This document shows, piece by piece, positions 1 to 13,950 of a stretch of 64,000 nucleotides of DNA. The stretch comes from Rhizopus arrhizus. Lineage: Eukaryota; Mucoromycota; Mucoromycetes; Mucorales; Rhizopodaceae. The first letter of the stretch is position 1. Each line of letters opens with the position of its first letter. A program made the position numbers and the translations under genes. The notes beneath the pieces were generated by a model that did not search any database, was not told the DNA's origin, and worked only from the letters and a program-made list of their open reading frames with translations. Location: assembly GCA_024220505.1 (NCBI GenBank), contig JAKZZE010000034.1, forward strand, positions 372,001-436,000, read 5' to 3'.

Positions 1-1517
1 TTTGCAATATCTTCAATTCTGTACAAGGAGGCCATAGACTTTACAGCTTCAGATCGTACATTGGCATTTTGGTCATTAAAGGCCCAGCCCAAGAATCTGA
101 GGTAAGCATTATCAACAAAAAAAGATTTGAATGTGCACATCCAATGACATAGCTCTTTAATACATTCTGTACGAATAACTGATTCAACATCACGAGAACG
201 ATGAACAAAGATACTATTGAAAAAGTCGCCTAGAAATTCTTGAATGTCTTTAAGCTTACGTTCAACTGTAGTGCACTTTTGTTTCAGCAGCCTTAACTTC
301 TGTGTATTTCTTGAGTTTCCACCCTTTTTCTGTTCGGCATTCAATTGTCTTATAGCTACAACAGATTCATCTTTTGTATTCTCACCAACAATACATAATG
401 CACTTATAAGTTTAAGTGCAACGACTGTAGCAGTATGACGGAAAGGTCGATAAGTAGAACTGAAACGTTGATTAGAAATTGAATTTAGTTAACGTAAATT
501 TTTAAGATTATAATCGTACCTTGACATCGTTGTCAGCCAATTCTGCAAAGTTTCAATCAACATGCCATCATAGATTGCTTCGTGTTGGGTTTGATCAATG
601 AGTTCAGCAAAAAATAGCTGTAAATTGCGTTTTAATGGTTTATCCTCTTTTGATTTTGATACAATGGGGTAATCGTGGCCAGGTAACTTCGTTATAGTGA
701 GAAACTATCCATTATAAATGACATTTAATTACAATATTTACCTTGACAAGTTCTTGTTGAAGTTCTTGAAGAGCCTCAACAGATCCATCTTCTTCATTAA
801 ATGCCATAGCCGTAATAGCCATAGAACATCCAGAACACTAAATAAAGACAGAGGGTAAACTAAAAAAAAAAGAAAACTTTACTATTTCTTACGCGTAAAA
901 CAAAGTTCACTAATTCTCGTAAAGAGGTCTCTCTATCTTCGTTATATCTTTCAATCCATTGGGATACTAATTCTTCAACATTGCATGTTGCATCCACAAT
1001 TTTATCTAAACCATGATAAATATGAGGAATGAGTCATTATACATTACATACCATATAAACTTTCTTGTTGCTCTGGCTGAGACTGACTAATAGGTTCTAG
1101 AAGCTGACTACTTGTGCTAACAGTAATGTTAGTCGCACCTTTCCCTCTTCTAGTTTTTTCTTTAGTTTTTTGTCTTTTTCTAGAGCCCTTTTTGGTTCCA
1201 ACATCAGAGTCATAATCACTACCACTGCTATCAGAGGAGTCTAATTCATCATCTTGTTCTTCATCACTAGAGACTTCCTCTTGTTGAACTCTTCTTTTAC
1301 TAGCAGCTAATTTATATTTATTTCTAAGAATGACCTTACAAAGCATATTTTTTATTTAAATTTTCGTACTTGATTTTTGCTTCGCAAATAAGCTAGGCAC
1401 AGTTTTTGAACGTAATGTACTTCGAGAAGATCCAGCCTATGTTGTTTTAGTGTATTTGTAAAATTTGAACTTCAGTTTACTTCTTACAGATGCAGGTTTC
1501 TTTTGGGATCTAGTCAT
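1..1517 (-). CDS. SCC3: Cohesin subunit SCC3/STAG, N-terminal part, cut by window edge
   Basis: Subunit of the cohesin ring that holds sister chromatids together and recruits loader and release factors. The spliced minus-strand frame begins MTRSQKKPAS at 1517. An intron of about 50 bases (gtaagaag...acatag) and another of about 63 (gtacgaaa...aaattag) lead into a long acidic and Ser-rich stretch with a KKGSRKRQK basic patch (about 1050-1300). The conserved STAG region follows: VEELVSQWIERYNEDRETSL, then RNLQLFFAELIDQTQ, then FLGDFFNSIFVHRSRDV and IRTECIKELCHWM near 60-200. Low-complexity N-terminus followed by STAG is the family order. The C-terminal two thirds lie beyond base 1. The start was chosen because both introns then join in frame; no other family fits. 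Confidence 0.88.
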
Positions 1518-1862
1518 TATTGAATAATTATCCGCAAAAAAAAAAGAAGAAAGGAAGAAAAAACGCGAATTTTGCTTGAAATGAAAAATCGCGTCAAGTC
1601 CGACAAAGACTGACGTTTTTAAATAACACAACAAATGCATGAAATAGCTCCTTAACCCTAACCACATCTATATATACCAACAATTTAAGTATTCGCTTAG
1701 TGGTACGGTATGCTTCACATAGCCCTTCAGCAATGTCTGACTGTGTAATGATCCTTATTAAGGCTGATAAAAACATTGACAACATTAATCTTATAGTTCA
1801 TTTTGGGATTATCTAAAACTTTATTTAAAAGTATGATGAATAAATTACAAAATCTATATATT
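1518..1862. other. Intergenic: SCC3 promoter and aminotransferase 3' end
   Basis: 345 bases between the stop of the aminotransferase and the start of SCC3, both on the minus strand. It should hold the aminotransferase 3' UTR and the SCC3 promoter. Short open frames here show no domain and overlap on both strands, so I do not call a gene. Confidence 0.5.
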
Positions 1863-3576
<1,714 letters not shown>

Positions 3577-3627
3577 GGTAGCCACTTTGAAACAAAGTAA
3601 AAGCGAGAAAAGAAAAGTTGATCGCAT

Positions 3628-4207
3628 GGATTGCCAAATGAAAGCCTAATTTTGGGATTCCGATTAACTTTCTAATGCTGGTGTAACAATTAAGTCATAC
3701 TTTTAATCATGGTAGAATAAAGTTAATTTTTGGGTTTTGTAGTTTTATTGGCTCCTAAATTGATTTTTTAAACCTATTCGGTGGTTTTTATACTTTTTGA
3801 TCTATTGGTTTTGCTTTATTTATATTGCACTCTTTTTCTTTATAGAGAATCATAATGAGTATTATGGTTTTTATTGGAATAGTAAAGGTAGTATTTTTGG
3901 TAAGAATAATAGTGATTCAATGAATTAAGAGGACGAAAGTGACACGTACAATGTCGAGGCGCTGTATCTTCTATAGGATTCAATCAAGTCTAGGTGCACT
4001 GTATAAATTATTCCAAGTCGGATCTGTCAAAAATATACACACTGTTTGAAATCTATACGTTTGAAATAAAATAGTAAAGAATGGGAAAGGCATAACACAA
4101 ATACAATGCATGTATACTACTTTAACTTGTATGACATATTTTCCAGTTATTCTCATCATTACATCTTGCTTCTTTTCTTTAATTTCTTTTACATGTTTAT
4201 TTAATTG
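3628..4207. other. Intergenic, GPCR 3' UTR and aminotransferase promoter
   Basis: About 580 AT-rich bases between two minus-strand genes. I see no open frame, RNA gene or repeat worth naming. It must contain the aminotransferase promoter near 3630-3900 and the receptor's 3' end near 4200. Confidence 0.5.
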
Positions 4208-7200
4208 TTAAGAATTATCGATTGTATCTGATACGGCATCACTACATACAGGCTGATTAAACAATGCAAAAAAAAACGATTTGCCATCTTCGTGACCACT
4301 TTGGATAATAGTAGGAAGCTTGTATGTTTCTGTATCAAAAGCGAAATGGCTGCTTTCTGGTTGTTGTTCTGAAAACTGATTGTTTGCATCTGGTATCAAT
4401 GTATTTTCATTTGTGGTATCTTGTTCTCGTTGCCGCTTTTCTTGCATCTGTTTAGCATGACTTATTTCTTCCTCGCCATAATGTCTTACGACATCCATGT
4501 CAGGTTCATAATGATAGCTGCTGCTAGCTGCATCAGCAAGTGTCATTTCGCTGCCTCGTCTTTCTTCATCGTCGCTGATGCTATCGTTGCGGCTAATAAT
4601 GCTACTCTCAAATCCAACTGATACATCAGCAGCTGTCAATAAATGCTCTGTCGTTATTCCGGAATCCAACCTTACTTGTCTAGTGTAAGATCTATCTTGG
4701 CATAAGGTAGTTTTTTGATCCTCACACTTGTTATTATACATGCTTCCGGGAAAATTTTTGTCATTAGATGAAGATGATGGTGATCCTAAGCAAGTGGCTT
4801 CATCTGTCATTAAAAAATCACTTTGGGAAGTAGGTCCACTGTTAAACCAGTTGTTCCATTGAAGCAAATCTTTCTCGGTTTCAACTTGTATCAAAACAGT
4901 CCACATGCTCTTACCATGGATTTTTAAAACATAGGAGTCTTCTTTTGAAGAAAGAATGGATGCTCCACAATATCCAAAAACGCGCCCCCGATTGTTCTTT
5001 TTCTAAATGGAAATAAAGGTCAGCTTAACATTTTTTTTTTTTTTTAAGAAAAAAATACCGAGTAAAAACTAAAGTAAGATATATCTGGCATCAGAATGAT
5101 TTGTACCATCTCCCAAGCAGCAAGAAATGGAAAGTATCGAAAGGTATACTGCAATGGAACCTCAGCCTAAGTTATGTTAAACACGATGGAAAAAATGAGA
5201 GTGTAAGTCTGCAAAGAAATTCATTACCTCATGTACTTCCATTGTGACTCCATCTGTTGGACCTTTTTTATTCAGATTGTTCAGCTTTACTTTTGAAGGG
5301 TTAAATGGACCATATTGTGACATGCTATTAATCATATAATTTAGACTCTTTAAACCAGAATACTGACTACCGCTTCGACTCATGTAGTCAAACTGAAATG
5401 GCGAACAAGCAATGTCGTTGTCTTTTACTTGTTCCTCGCCATCATGATTTGCTTGGTTATTGTCGGCCATGTCAAGCGAAGTCTTTGTATAGCGCTTTCT
5501 TCTACTCAAATCTGACATCTTGCCATGGTTTCCATCACTACCATCTTTTGAAGGAGAGAAAAATGCATGTAATTTGGGTATAAAAAGGGCTAGAAGCGAA
5601 AATGTTGTTGCCCACACGATCATGGTTGCTGTGAGGTAATGGCGCGTATAAAAATCGGTAGTTGGTACAAAAAAAACGATAGACCCTATAATCACTGAAA
5701 AGAATATATTACTACAGACAATACAATCAGTATAAAAATACTTATGTCATACGAATAACTTACTACACTGATACTCCTATCTGCTTGTATTCACTATATT
5801 TTGAATAATTCCTGCCAACTGATCTTGTTTTGAAAGCAAGAAAGGTAGCAAATGCAAGTTGTAAGGAAGCAGATATAGTTAACAATATCATGAAAGCAGT
5901 AACACTATTTGAATCGTAAGCGCAATCAATATAATATGCATTTCTTGACACTGGCTTGTTAATAGTAGAGACAGAGGACGAAGAGTACCATGCTATTAAG
6001 ATAATCTATTTTATATTTATTAGCCATTTCATTGCATTGCTTTATAGAAAGAGGAAGATAAAAACAATAACTTACTGCAGTTGTTGCTACTATAGCACCT
6101 GACACCTTTAATAATTGTTTGTCTGTTACAATTGTTCTAGTGATGAATATATTATTGAAGATTCGGTATATACGGTAGTTTTTTGCTATAAGGTTTCTAT
6201 CGCGAATAATATTAACACAAATAAAAGAAAAAGATAATCAATGCTATTTTACCCTAAAATTAAAGCATATCCTAAATGAAATGTGATTGGTATCATTGTA
6301 CAACTAAATGCAGTACGATATCCAAGAAAAAATACGACTGAGACATATGTCAATAAAAATCCTATTAGTTCTAGGACACAAAACAATGGGCTTTTTTTAT
6401 ATTGTAGAGAAGTTAATTATAAAACATAAGCCATGTTATACCTTTTTATAAATATATGTATACCTTGATGCCTTAAACACTTTGTTTTTGCGGTACGCGA
6501 CTACGATAAACATGCTGAACAAAGCAACAACTGTACCAAAAGCAGATATTGATAATAATGTAATCGATACAGGCGATTTGTATCCAGGATTCAAATATGA
6601 CCTGTCAGGTACTCCAGTTGGAACCTATACTGATAAAAAATTTACGAGATAAAAATGTAAAAAGAAAAGGAAAAGAAGTAAGTAAAAGCATAAAATAGTA
6701 TAGACGATGTTTTAGCTTATATACTTTTGTAGTTCCATCATGATACACGGGAAGTGAAGTAAGGTTCATGTTGCCCGCTACAATTCTTCCTATGTCAACC
6801 AGAGCTCCTTTTTGAACATTATATATTCTAAAGTTTCTATAGAAAATATATATTAAAGATTTTATGATGCTGATGACTGTTGTCTAAAGCTTACCCAGTA
6901 GCTAGGTCACCATTTTGATCAAAGACAACGGGTCCTATAGGCCCTAAAAAAGACGTATTAAATGTAGAAGGTTCCATGTACTCTCCTAGTTCTCCTGCGG
7001 CAAGTTGCTCTAATATACTTGTTGTATTCGTTGTTGGCATTGTTGAGTTATAAATAGTTCTGTTGAAACCGTCTGCCATTACCATCATACAAGAGTATGC
7101 CATTCCTTCATTGCTACTAATATTAGTCTGTCCTCCATAAGGATAACTTTGTAAATCTTAGTGATTCTATATAGTTAATATGTTATTATATTGATACGTA

Positions 7201-8616
7201 CAGGCGAGGATCGAGATGTATCCATTTATTGTGAAAAGTATCAAAAGGTTCATATCCTGTCAGCTGTTTCAAGACTTCAAAGACGAATATTCCACCTGAA
7301 AGTGTTTGGTTGTAATTAATAGTGGTTAGATTGGATGCCATCCTTGCTGAATATTCGATGGGATCAATTGAGTCATTGTTGGATTGCTTTACTGCTTTTG
7401 ATAGATCATCTGTCAAGTTGTAATTAGCTGGGACAATATCAGTGTGATTAGCACGTTTTTCTAAAATTGAATTGAAGTTGTTTACAGCGACAAATAGATC
7501 ATCTGTTTCCATATCTGTCGTAATCCAAACAGTGTCATTGTTAATGTATCCAGCCTGTGCTGCTATAGTAAGCACTGTCAATTGCGCTTTTCCTTCCGCA
7601 GCAACGAAAACGATACGAACACCAGTAGACATTAGGGTATCAAGAGATTTTCTTATATTGCTTTTAGGACCATCTTCGTAGAATGATTGATATGACTTGA
7701 CACTTATACCGTTTACACGCGCTTTCATGACAACACTTTCAGATACTAAAAAATTATTTAAACAAAGTTATTTACTTTTTATGCTTATCGGATTCTTCGC
7801 ATGTTACGCTGTTGCCCAAAATCATCATCAGAATATAAAACACCCATGACTGGCCACCCCTGGCTAACAATGAAAGATACAGTGGCATCTGAATACAGTA
7901 AATTTGTAGGCACTGTTCTGAAAAAGTAGCCAAACTGTGACTTGTCTGACAACGAAGCTAATAAATGATAGTGAGTCACTTTTAAATAATATTCATACAA
8001 GCCAATGGTTGCTTACTTGCCACAGCAGAAAATGAGCATTGTGGAATTTTTAGAGTACTTGTCATCAAAGCAGAAAAGGAGGTCCAAGATGAAGAAATGT
8101 CACCAATAATTCCAACTACCCCTTCTTGAATTAAAGATATAGCAGAATAAACGGCCTGCGTGATTGCTGCTTGACCCTCAACTGGCTTTGGGTAAGAGTC
8201 TTTTTCTATTAACGTAATATACGCCCCCGGTATCATCTGCTTGGCATTAATTTCAGCAACAGCCAATCGAATAGCAGATATGCCGCTGCAAAAAGGATGT
8301 CAAGCAAAAGCCTTTTACATGCAAAAGAAAATGTATACCTCATTGTCATTATTTTTGTCCAGTTATCGTTGTTTTGATGGAAAGGTAGTAGCACTCCTAC
8401 TTTTATTTCAATCAAGGTAGAATTATCCGCAGTCATTGGACTTATAAAAGTTGAACCTCTTTGCTTTGCAACTGAAAATGTATAATTGTTAAAATTGTCA
8501 TGAAAATAATAAGCATCGTTGTCCCTATCATCTTGATCATCAATGGTTTGATTGTAGTGTGATACAACTGGCTGTAGAGGAAATTTTTTCTGGTTTATTT
8601 CTAGTGTGTTATTCAT
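4208..8616 (-). CDS. Class C (GABA-B-like) GPCR with C-terminal PH-like domain
   Basis: Plasma-membrane receptor of the GABA-B/class C type, split by many short introns. N-terminal part (8616 to about 6900) is a Venus-flytrap ligand domain: RLAVAEINAKQMIPGAY, GVVGIIGDISSSWT, SQFGYFFRTVPTN, and a late hinge segment GPIGPVVFDQNGD. It carries many N-x-S/T sites. Seven hydrophobic segments follow (6600-5580); the second intracellular loop reads NLIAKNYRIYRIF, the family hallmark. After TM7 comes a Ser-rich tail, then about 85 residues from 5160 to 4850, spliced over two introns, with alternating beta-strand pattern ending in ETEKDLLQWNNWF, like a PH domain's last helix. The end is a long acidic tail. 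No obvious signal peptide follows the ATG at 8616, so a small upstream exon may be missing. The ligand cannot be inferred. Confidence 0.85.
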
Positions 8617-11290
8617 GAAGTAATTAATATGTCAAGAAAACAAAAAAGATGAAGTGTATAATATAAAAATGAAGGGAAAAAGAGAGAATAATGAAAAGAA
8701 AGTGATTTTAGTTTATCTTACAAGTAAAGTAAACACGTTATATGTATACTTTTTGTTATTATTGTCATAATTACATAAGGGGCAATAGTATCAAAAGGGG
8801 GAGATGGCACTACTAGAAACAAAAATGTGTAATATATTACGAAACCTAAATCAGAAAGACTAAATAAAGGGGAGAAACACCATTTGATTAGTAAATTAGG
8901 AGGTAATTTTAAATGGGAGAAAATGATCGGATCGAAATACCCAATAGAAAGTTATTGTGTTCATATTTGACGGAGAGTGTTGCAATACTAGGAGATTTGT
9001 TCAAAGGAGGATTGCGTATTGTTACAACGTAGTACACAAACCTTTCTAGAAAAAAACAAATGCGCAGAAGTCAGAATTTTAGAGCTTCTACAGTTAATAA
9101 TGCTACATACAAAATGGAACTATTTCAAATGGATTTGCTTATTCTTTTGAAGTCGAAAATGTTCTGCATATATAAAGCATAGTTTTTGCTTATTTATTTT
9201 GAATTAAAATAAAGTAAATGTTATTGCATAAGTGGGTCACTATTTTAATAAAGGCATTAACCATATGAAACAACAAGTTTTGATATTGAGGAGCTTCTTA
9301 AAGTGTAGCAACTACTATACTGGATTAGATCAGTTAGCTATACGTAATTATCGTGTATTATTCAGGTTAACATCAAAAAAGACTTACTTGGGTCAAACTA
9401 TGCATAATACAGTCGCGATAATAAACTAAAAAAAAAAAAAAAAAAAAAAAGAGAGTTGTGTCTTTCATATAACATATCCTAACGCAGTATTAATCTACTT
9501 CAATTACTTGAAAATAGTAATATTGGTAGCCGTGATAATTAATTATTGCTGAATGATACCATAAAAGCATGCGTTATAACGAATACATGTAAAATATGGA
9601 CTGTCGTTGCTAGAAAAAGATAGTATGCTTATTTTTCTCCTTTTAATGTTGTGTATGAATATAGCGGAATCAATTATCCATTGGGTTTTTTAAATAGTAT
9701 AGCTTGAATATTACTGATTTAATAAATTATTGTAGCTATAGGAACCGTATTGCTATTGGATAAACAAATATTGTTTAACACACATTTAAAGATACTAGGA
9801 AACGGGATTAACCTTAAAGAACGTAGCAGACATTCGTACCTGTAACGAGTCAAATATAACAGCTCATTAGTATGAATATTCAAGCAACCATTTGAAGTGT
9901 GCACTTAATCTTCACTTCATGAGATCCATATAAAGGAGTATATGTTGCTTGAAATAAAGTACACATTTACTAATAACTAATCTAAACATGCTGTGAAATT
10001 TATTAGTGATAATATAAATTCTCCTATTATGAATTAGAGAATATAAGCTTCAGTATGTCAATTTATTCTCAATTAACTTTGAACTGTAAAAGCAGTAATT
10101 GTATGTCTTTGCGCAGTTTCATTCTCAAAACTATATCAATATTCATTTCTGGCGTTTTATAAAGCATTTTTTTTTTAGTTCAAAGGGAGTATATGTCATT
10201 TTTGTTTTGATATGAATACGAATTTTCCTTGTTCTTTGAAGCAATCTGGAAGACATTCTCGTGTACCAGGATTCTGGTGTTGTGTATATGTTAGGAGGTA
10301 CAGTCAACTCGCAGTAAGTAAAATATCAACTGAAGGTAATTAAAAGTTCAATAGGCGACAAATAAAAAATCAATACAGTGAATAAAAATCCTTCTGAACT
10401 TTGAATTCTTTCCAGAATCGATAGTAGCCCTTCAATTTTACTGATCGGTGGTTATTGTATTAATATTATTTACTACGAAAGTCTGATGAGTTTTTATTAG
10501 TGTTAGATTGCGGTTCAAAATCAGGTAAAGATGCTTTGCATTTGTACTAATATTAATCAATGCAGTTTTGTAGTGTTAGTATTATCTCCTCGTCTTTTCA
10601 TGGCAGTGTTTTTTTGTGTTTGACTAACAGTTCTTTCCATTTTTGCATTAAATTTACGATATGCATTTCAATATTTTATTCTCGTTTTGATTTGAGATAA
10701 TGAAGAAATCCTACTTCCACATTTATTCATATTGGTGAAATAGAAAAAAACTGCAATGTAGAGTTTTTTCGTAATATTTTTATTGCTGTATGGCTTTGTT
10801 GTTTTGAGTGGTTTCAAACAGCATTTTGCATACTCTAATTATAAATCATTTGACTTTATACAGTGGTAATTACTTTAATCAAGATGAAAATAGTTGAAAG
10901 AAAAGTAATCAATTCAATAGAGGGGATTTGATCAAAGTAACCATATGGATTTATTGGTGAACTATTCATTTGGGGGTCTCTTGATTTTTTTATATACACT
11001 TGTGGAAATCTTAATCAAAGTGTTTATCTTGAAATTATCACATAAATTAGATATTCTCGTAGTTTTCCAATTTTCTTGCTTTCTTCTTCATATTTTCAAT
11101 ACGTTAGTTTTTTAACCCTTTAATTACTTTATATGAATCCATTATTAAGATATGAAAAAAATATTAGTCGTAAAAAGTATTAAAAATTCGTTCAAACATA
11201 TTCAACTCTTAAATTCGAAAAAAGATTGATTAATTGTCCTCATTTTCCTTCTGATGTTTTAGCATCCGTGAGTACAACCACAAATCTAGA
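8617..11290. other. Gene-poor AT-rich DNA
   Basis: About 2.7 kb upstream of the receptor gene. The first 150 bases hold a pyrimidine-rich leader (on the minus strand) that should belong to the receptor promoter. A poly-A run of about 24 lies near 9427-9450. Short open frames (for example 9232-9429 plus and 9719-9904 minus) have no recognisable motifs. I see no gene here. Confidence 0.5.
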
Positions 11291-11294
11291 CATT

Positions 11295-11400
11295 TTTTGA
11301 CCTCTGTCACTTATTAAAATTGGAACGAGACAGAGAATATTAGCATTGTCCCTGTACAAGGATGACACTAAATCTCTGAGAAGGAAACTCTACGGAGCAA
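11295..11400 (+). ncRNA. U6 spliceosomal snRNA-like sequence, divergent copy or pseudogene
   Basis: U6 pairs with the 5' splice site and forms the catalytic core of the spliceosome. The match starts around 11308 with TTAAAATTGGAAC. Next come the ACAGAGA box at 11330-11336, the AGC catalytic triad at 11342-11344, and an internal stem-loop CCCT-GTAC-AAGG followed by GATGACAC (to 11368). The next 25 bases keep a weaker match to the U6 3' region. Differences from the usual sequence include T for A and G changes just after ACAGAGA and GTAC for GCGC in the loop. The 5' stem-loop is not recognisable, and no pol III T-run follows closely; the first T4 is near 11435. Core conservation argues for real U6 descent, while the ends argue for a diverged or dead copy. 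Confidence 0.55.
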
Positions 11401-11599
11401 CTACTACAGAGTCAACACAAGTAGACACATAGATTTGTTTTGAGAACATACAGATTCTCCAAATTCGTATTTTTATCGCTAGAACGTCAAAGTGAATAGT
11501 GTTAGATTGGTTACTTTTTAGATTTAGAAGAAAAAAAAAAAAGACATACAAATACCTTTAAAGAAAAGGATTTCATTTTTTTGAATATTTTAAAATCGG

Positions 11600-12300
11600 C
11601 TTAATGAAACATACGACTGACTGTATGTAGCATGGCTACAAGCCCATAATCTGCTTTTATATTGTCATGATTTTCTTTTTGAATATTGACATGGTGGAGT
11701 GGACCTGTTATCTCCAAAATAGCAATCTCCAAGTTATACTTTTTTTGCTTATGATAGTTCCATCTGCATTATAGAAATGTCTGTTATCATTTCTTAAAAC
11801 TCTTATTTTTATTGATATGGATTCTAATATAATTTTTCCAATTGAAAACTTTCTGTCAGAAATTAATTTGGAAAGTGATGTAAGAAGTGGCCATAAAATC
11901 AAATAATTATAGCTCACTCCCTCTTTGTAAGCATCACTATCCTCAATGGGAGATAGCCTGTCATCATCTTTAGAGATGCTCGAAATAGCAAAACTTGTAT
12001 CCATATAGTTGCTGGAACGTGATACTCGTGAGACTTCAAATCAAGAACAGAGCCACAGTGTTCCAAGGTCATCTTCGATTGTTCTTTAAGAATATCATAT
12101 TTAACGAAGGAAAGGTAGATAGTCAAAGCCGAACTAAAGGGACAGTTGGATCTAAGACTTGACAAGGCAAAAGTCTAACTGTGTCATTTTCAAAGATAAT
12201 ACCTTTTTTGAGAATGTAAGCGATGACAGAATCTAATAGATTAGAATTGGTTTCAGTAATCTTTCTACTGCCTTCTTTGGTAGGTGCAAGGATATGAGCT
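11600..12300 (-). pseudogene. Decayed member of a Mucorales-associated gene family
   Basis: Read on the minus strand, several frames join into one diverged protein: ITETNSNLLDSVIAYILKKG (near 12250), then YNYLILWPLLTSLSKLIS, FSIGKIILESI, FYNADGTI, and, after a frame change at an A7 run near 11735, LEIAILEITGPL and DYGLVAMLHTVSRMF. From memory this order resembles a family of uncharacterised proteins repeated many times in Rhizopus and related genomes. It is broken by the frame shift and by stops. Function is unknown. Assignment to the family is inference; coherent coding across frames is what the sequence shows. Confidence 0.5.
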
Positions 12301-13950
12301 ACACGAACGATTTATATCTAGCAGTAATGTTCAGAAGGACGCTACCTGGAGAACGTCTTGCTCTCCATACTAGAATGAGTAATTCTGTGCTGTTTGCAAT
12401 TACGAATATTATATTTTGAGCTAGCATGCATGAGCGATGCTGACTTCCTGGCCACTGTTTAGGACCGGGGCATGTCAATTAATATAGTAGGAGACTCTGG
12501 AGCCTGTGGTCGCTGCGTGACTGCGTTAACCGACTGGTTAAATATTTTGCCGGAAAGAACTACGTCTCATCAAATCCTACAAAACTTATCTTACAGTATT
12601 AAATATAGGCAAAGCTATTTACATATGCTGCTACAAAAAAACTAGATTTACAGTAAGGGTATAACAACTATAAACGATGCAAACATTGAAATGATATTGA
12701 TCGATACAAAACACATCAGATGATTAGCAAAAAGCCTACTATGTGATAAGAAAGCTTTAAGCTACAATTAAAATTACAATAAAAGAAAAGGAGTTGTGTG
12801 AGCTAGCAACTAAGAATGATGAAAATCTAAGTAGTTCACAACAAGAAAGATATGGTTGGAGAATGGCCTTAGAAGTTATATCGCTGCGTAAATGTTCATT
12901 GTCAAGGATGAGCCTTTGAAGTTTACAAGGATGTTCGTTAATCATATACCAAGGCTTTTAAAAAAGTTGATCTTTTTAAATGAATCTTCTTGCAGAATCA
13001 ATAGGAATCAATTGGCAATTACATATTTAAAGAGATCCGTTTAAAGTATGTACTGCAAATTTATTAGACTCCACTTTGATAGCAACAAGTTCTTTGTAGT
13101 AGTCTGGGACTTTTTTGCATTTATTATACCCAACAAGGGAACTATCATGAATTATATGAGCACTATTGAGTAGGATCAATTGTTAAAACAGCTGCTATGC
13201 TGAAATAACCTATTTTACTTGAGGATGGTACTGGGCGGCAGTTTAGAGTTTATAAATTGTAGCATAGTTTAGTTCTTTCCTTTTCTTTTTTACATTAGTC
13301 ATCAATACATAATAAAAATTATACTTACGGCCCATTTAACAAATTTTCCGGCTTTGTAGCATTATATATGAAGCATTAAGGATCTAAAAACAATTTGTTT
13401 TATTAAAAGTTTTACTTCTGCTAAAAATTTTAGAACTTGACTGTATATTAGAATTACTAACGCTATAAAAAATGCTTTATCCAATTTATTAACTGTACCT
13501 AATTTTAAATATACAAAAAAGTGGTATCTTACTGCTTCTTGACTAGAGAAATGTACATCAGTCTAAATGCTAGTATGTTGTTCTATTTTGTACTGCAAAA
13601 TGAAAAGATTGTACTAAAAGAAACTCCTTCCTATTGAAAATTGATTTGAGATACAATCGTAATAAAAGCAAACAATTAAATTTATATGTTTTTAGGGTTT
13701 CAATATATATAAATGTCATGTTATTAGAGCGATAATCATTACTATTATGTACTGGCAGAAATATACGCTCAGGGACAATCATCTATGTGGGAAAAATAGG
13801 TTGCACTATTAAAGATCCGCTTATGCAAATCGGAAATCCCATTAGCTCAAAACTGATATTTCAATTCCTCATAGTATAATTGAGTTACAGCCATTTTTGT
13901 GTTTGTTTCTTTTGCTTCTTTTTCCTCCCCCTTTTTTTCCTGTAACAATA
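12301..13950. other. Intergenic, with a GC-richer patch near 12420-12560
   Basis: About 1.65 kb before the ETF beta gene. A patch around 12420-12560 has visibly higher GC than its surroundings and may be more of the neighbouring relic or an older insertion. The rest is AT-rich with no supported gene. The last 60 bases before 13951 are a T/C-rich leader, typical of starts in this window. Confidence 0.45.

Noticed and set aside
9232..9429. 65-codon plus-strand ORF in the gene-poor region
   Set aside because: No domain, no splice context, and it runs into a poly-A tract; consistent with chance.
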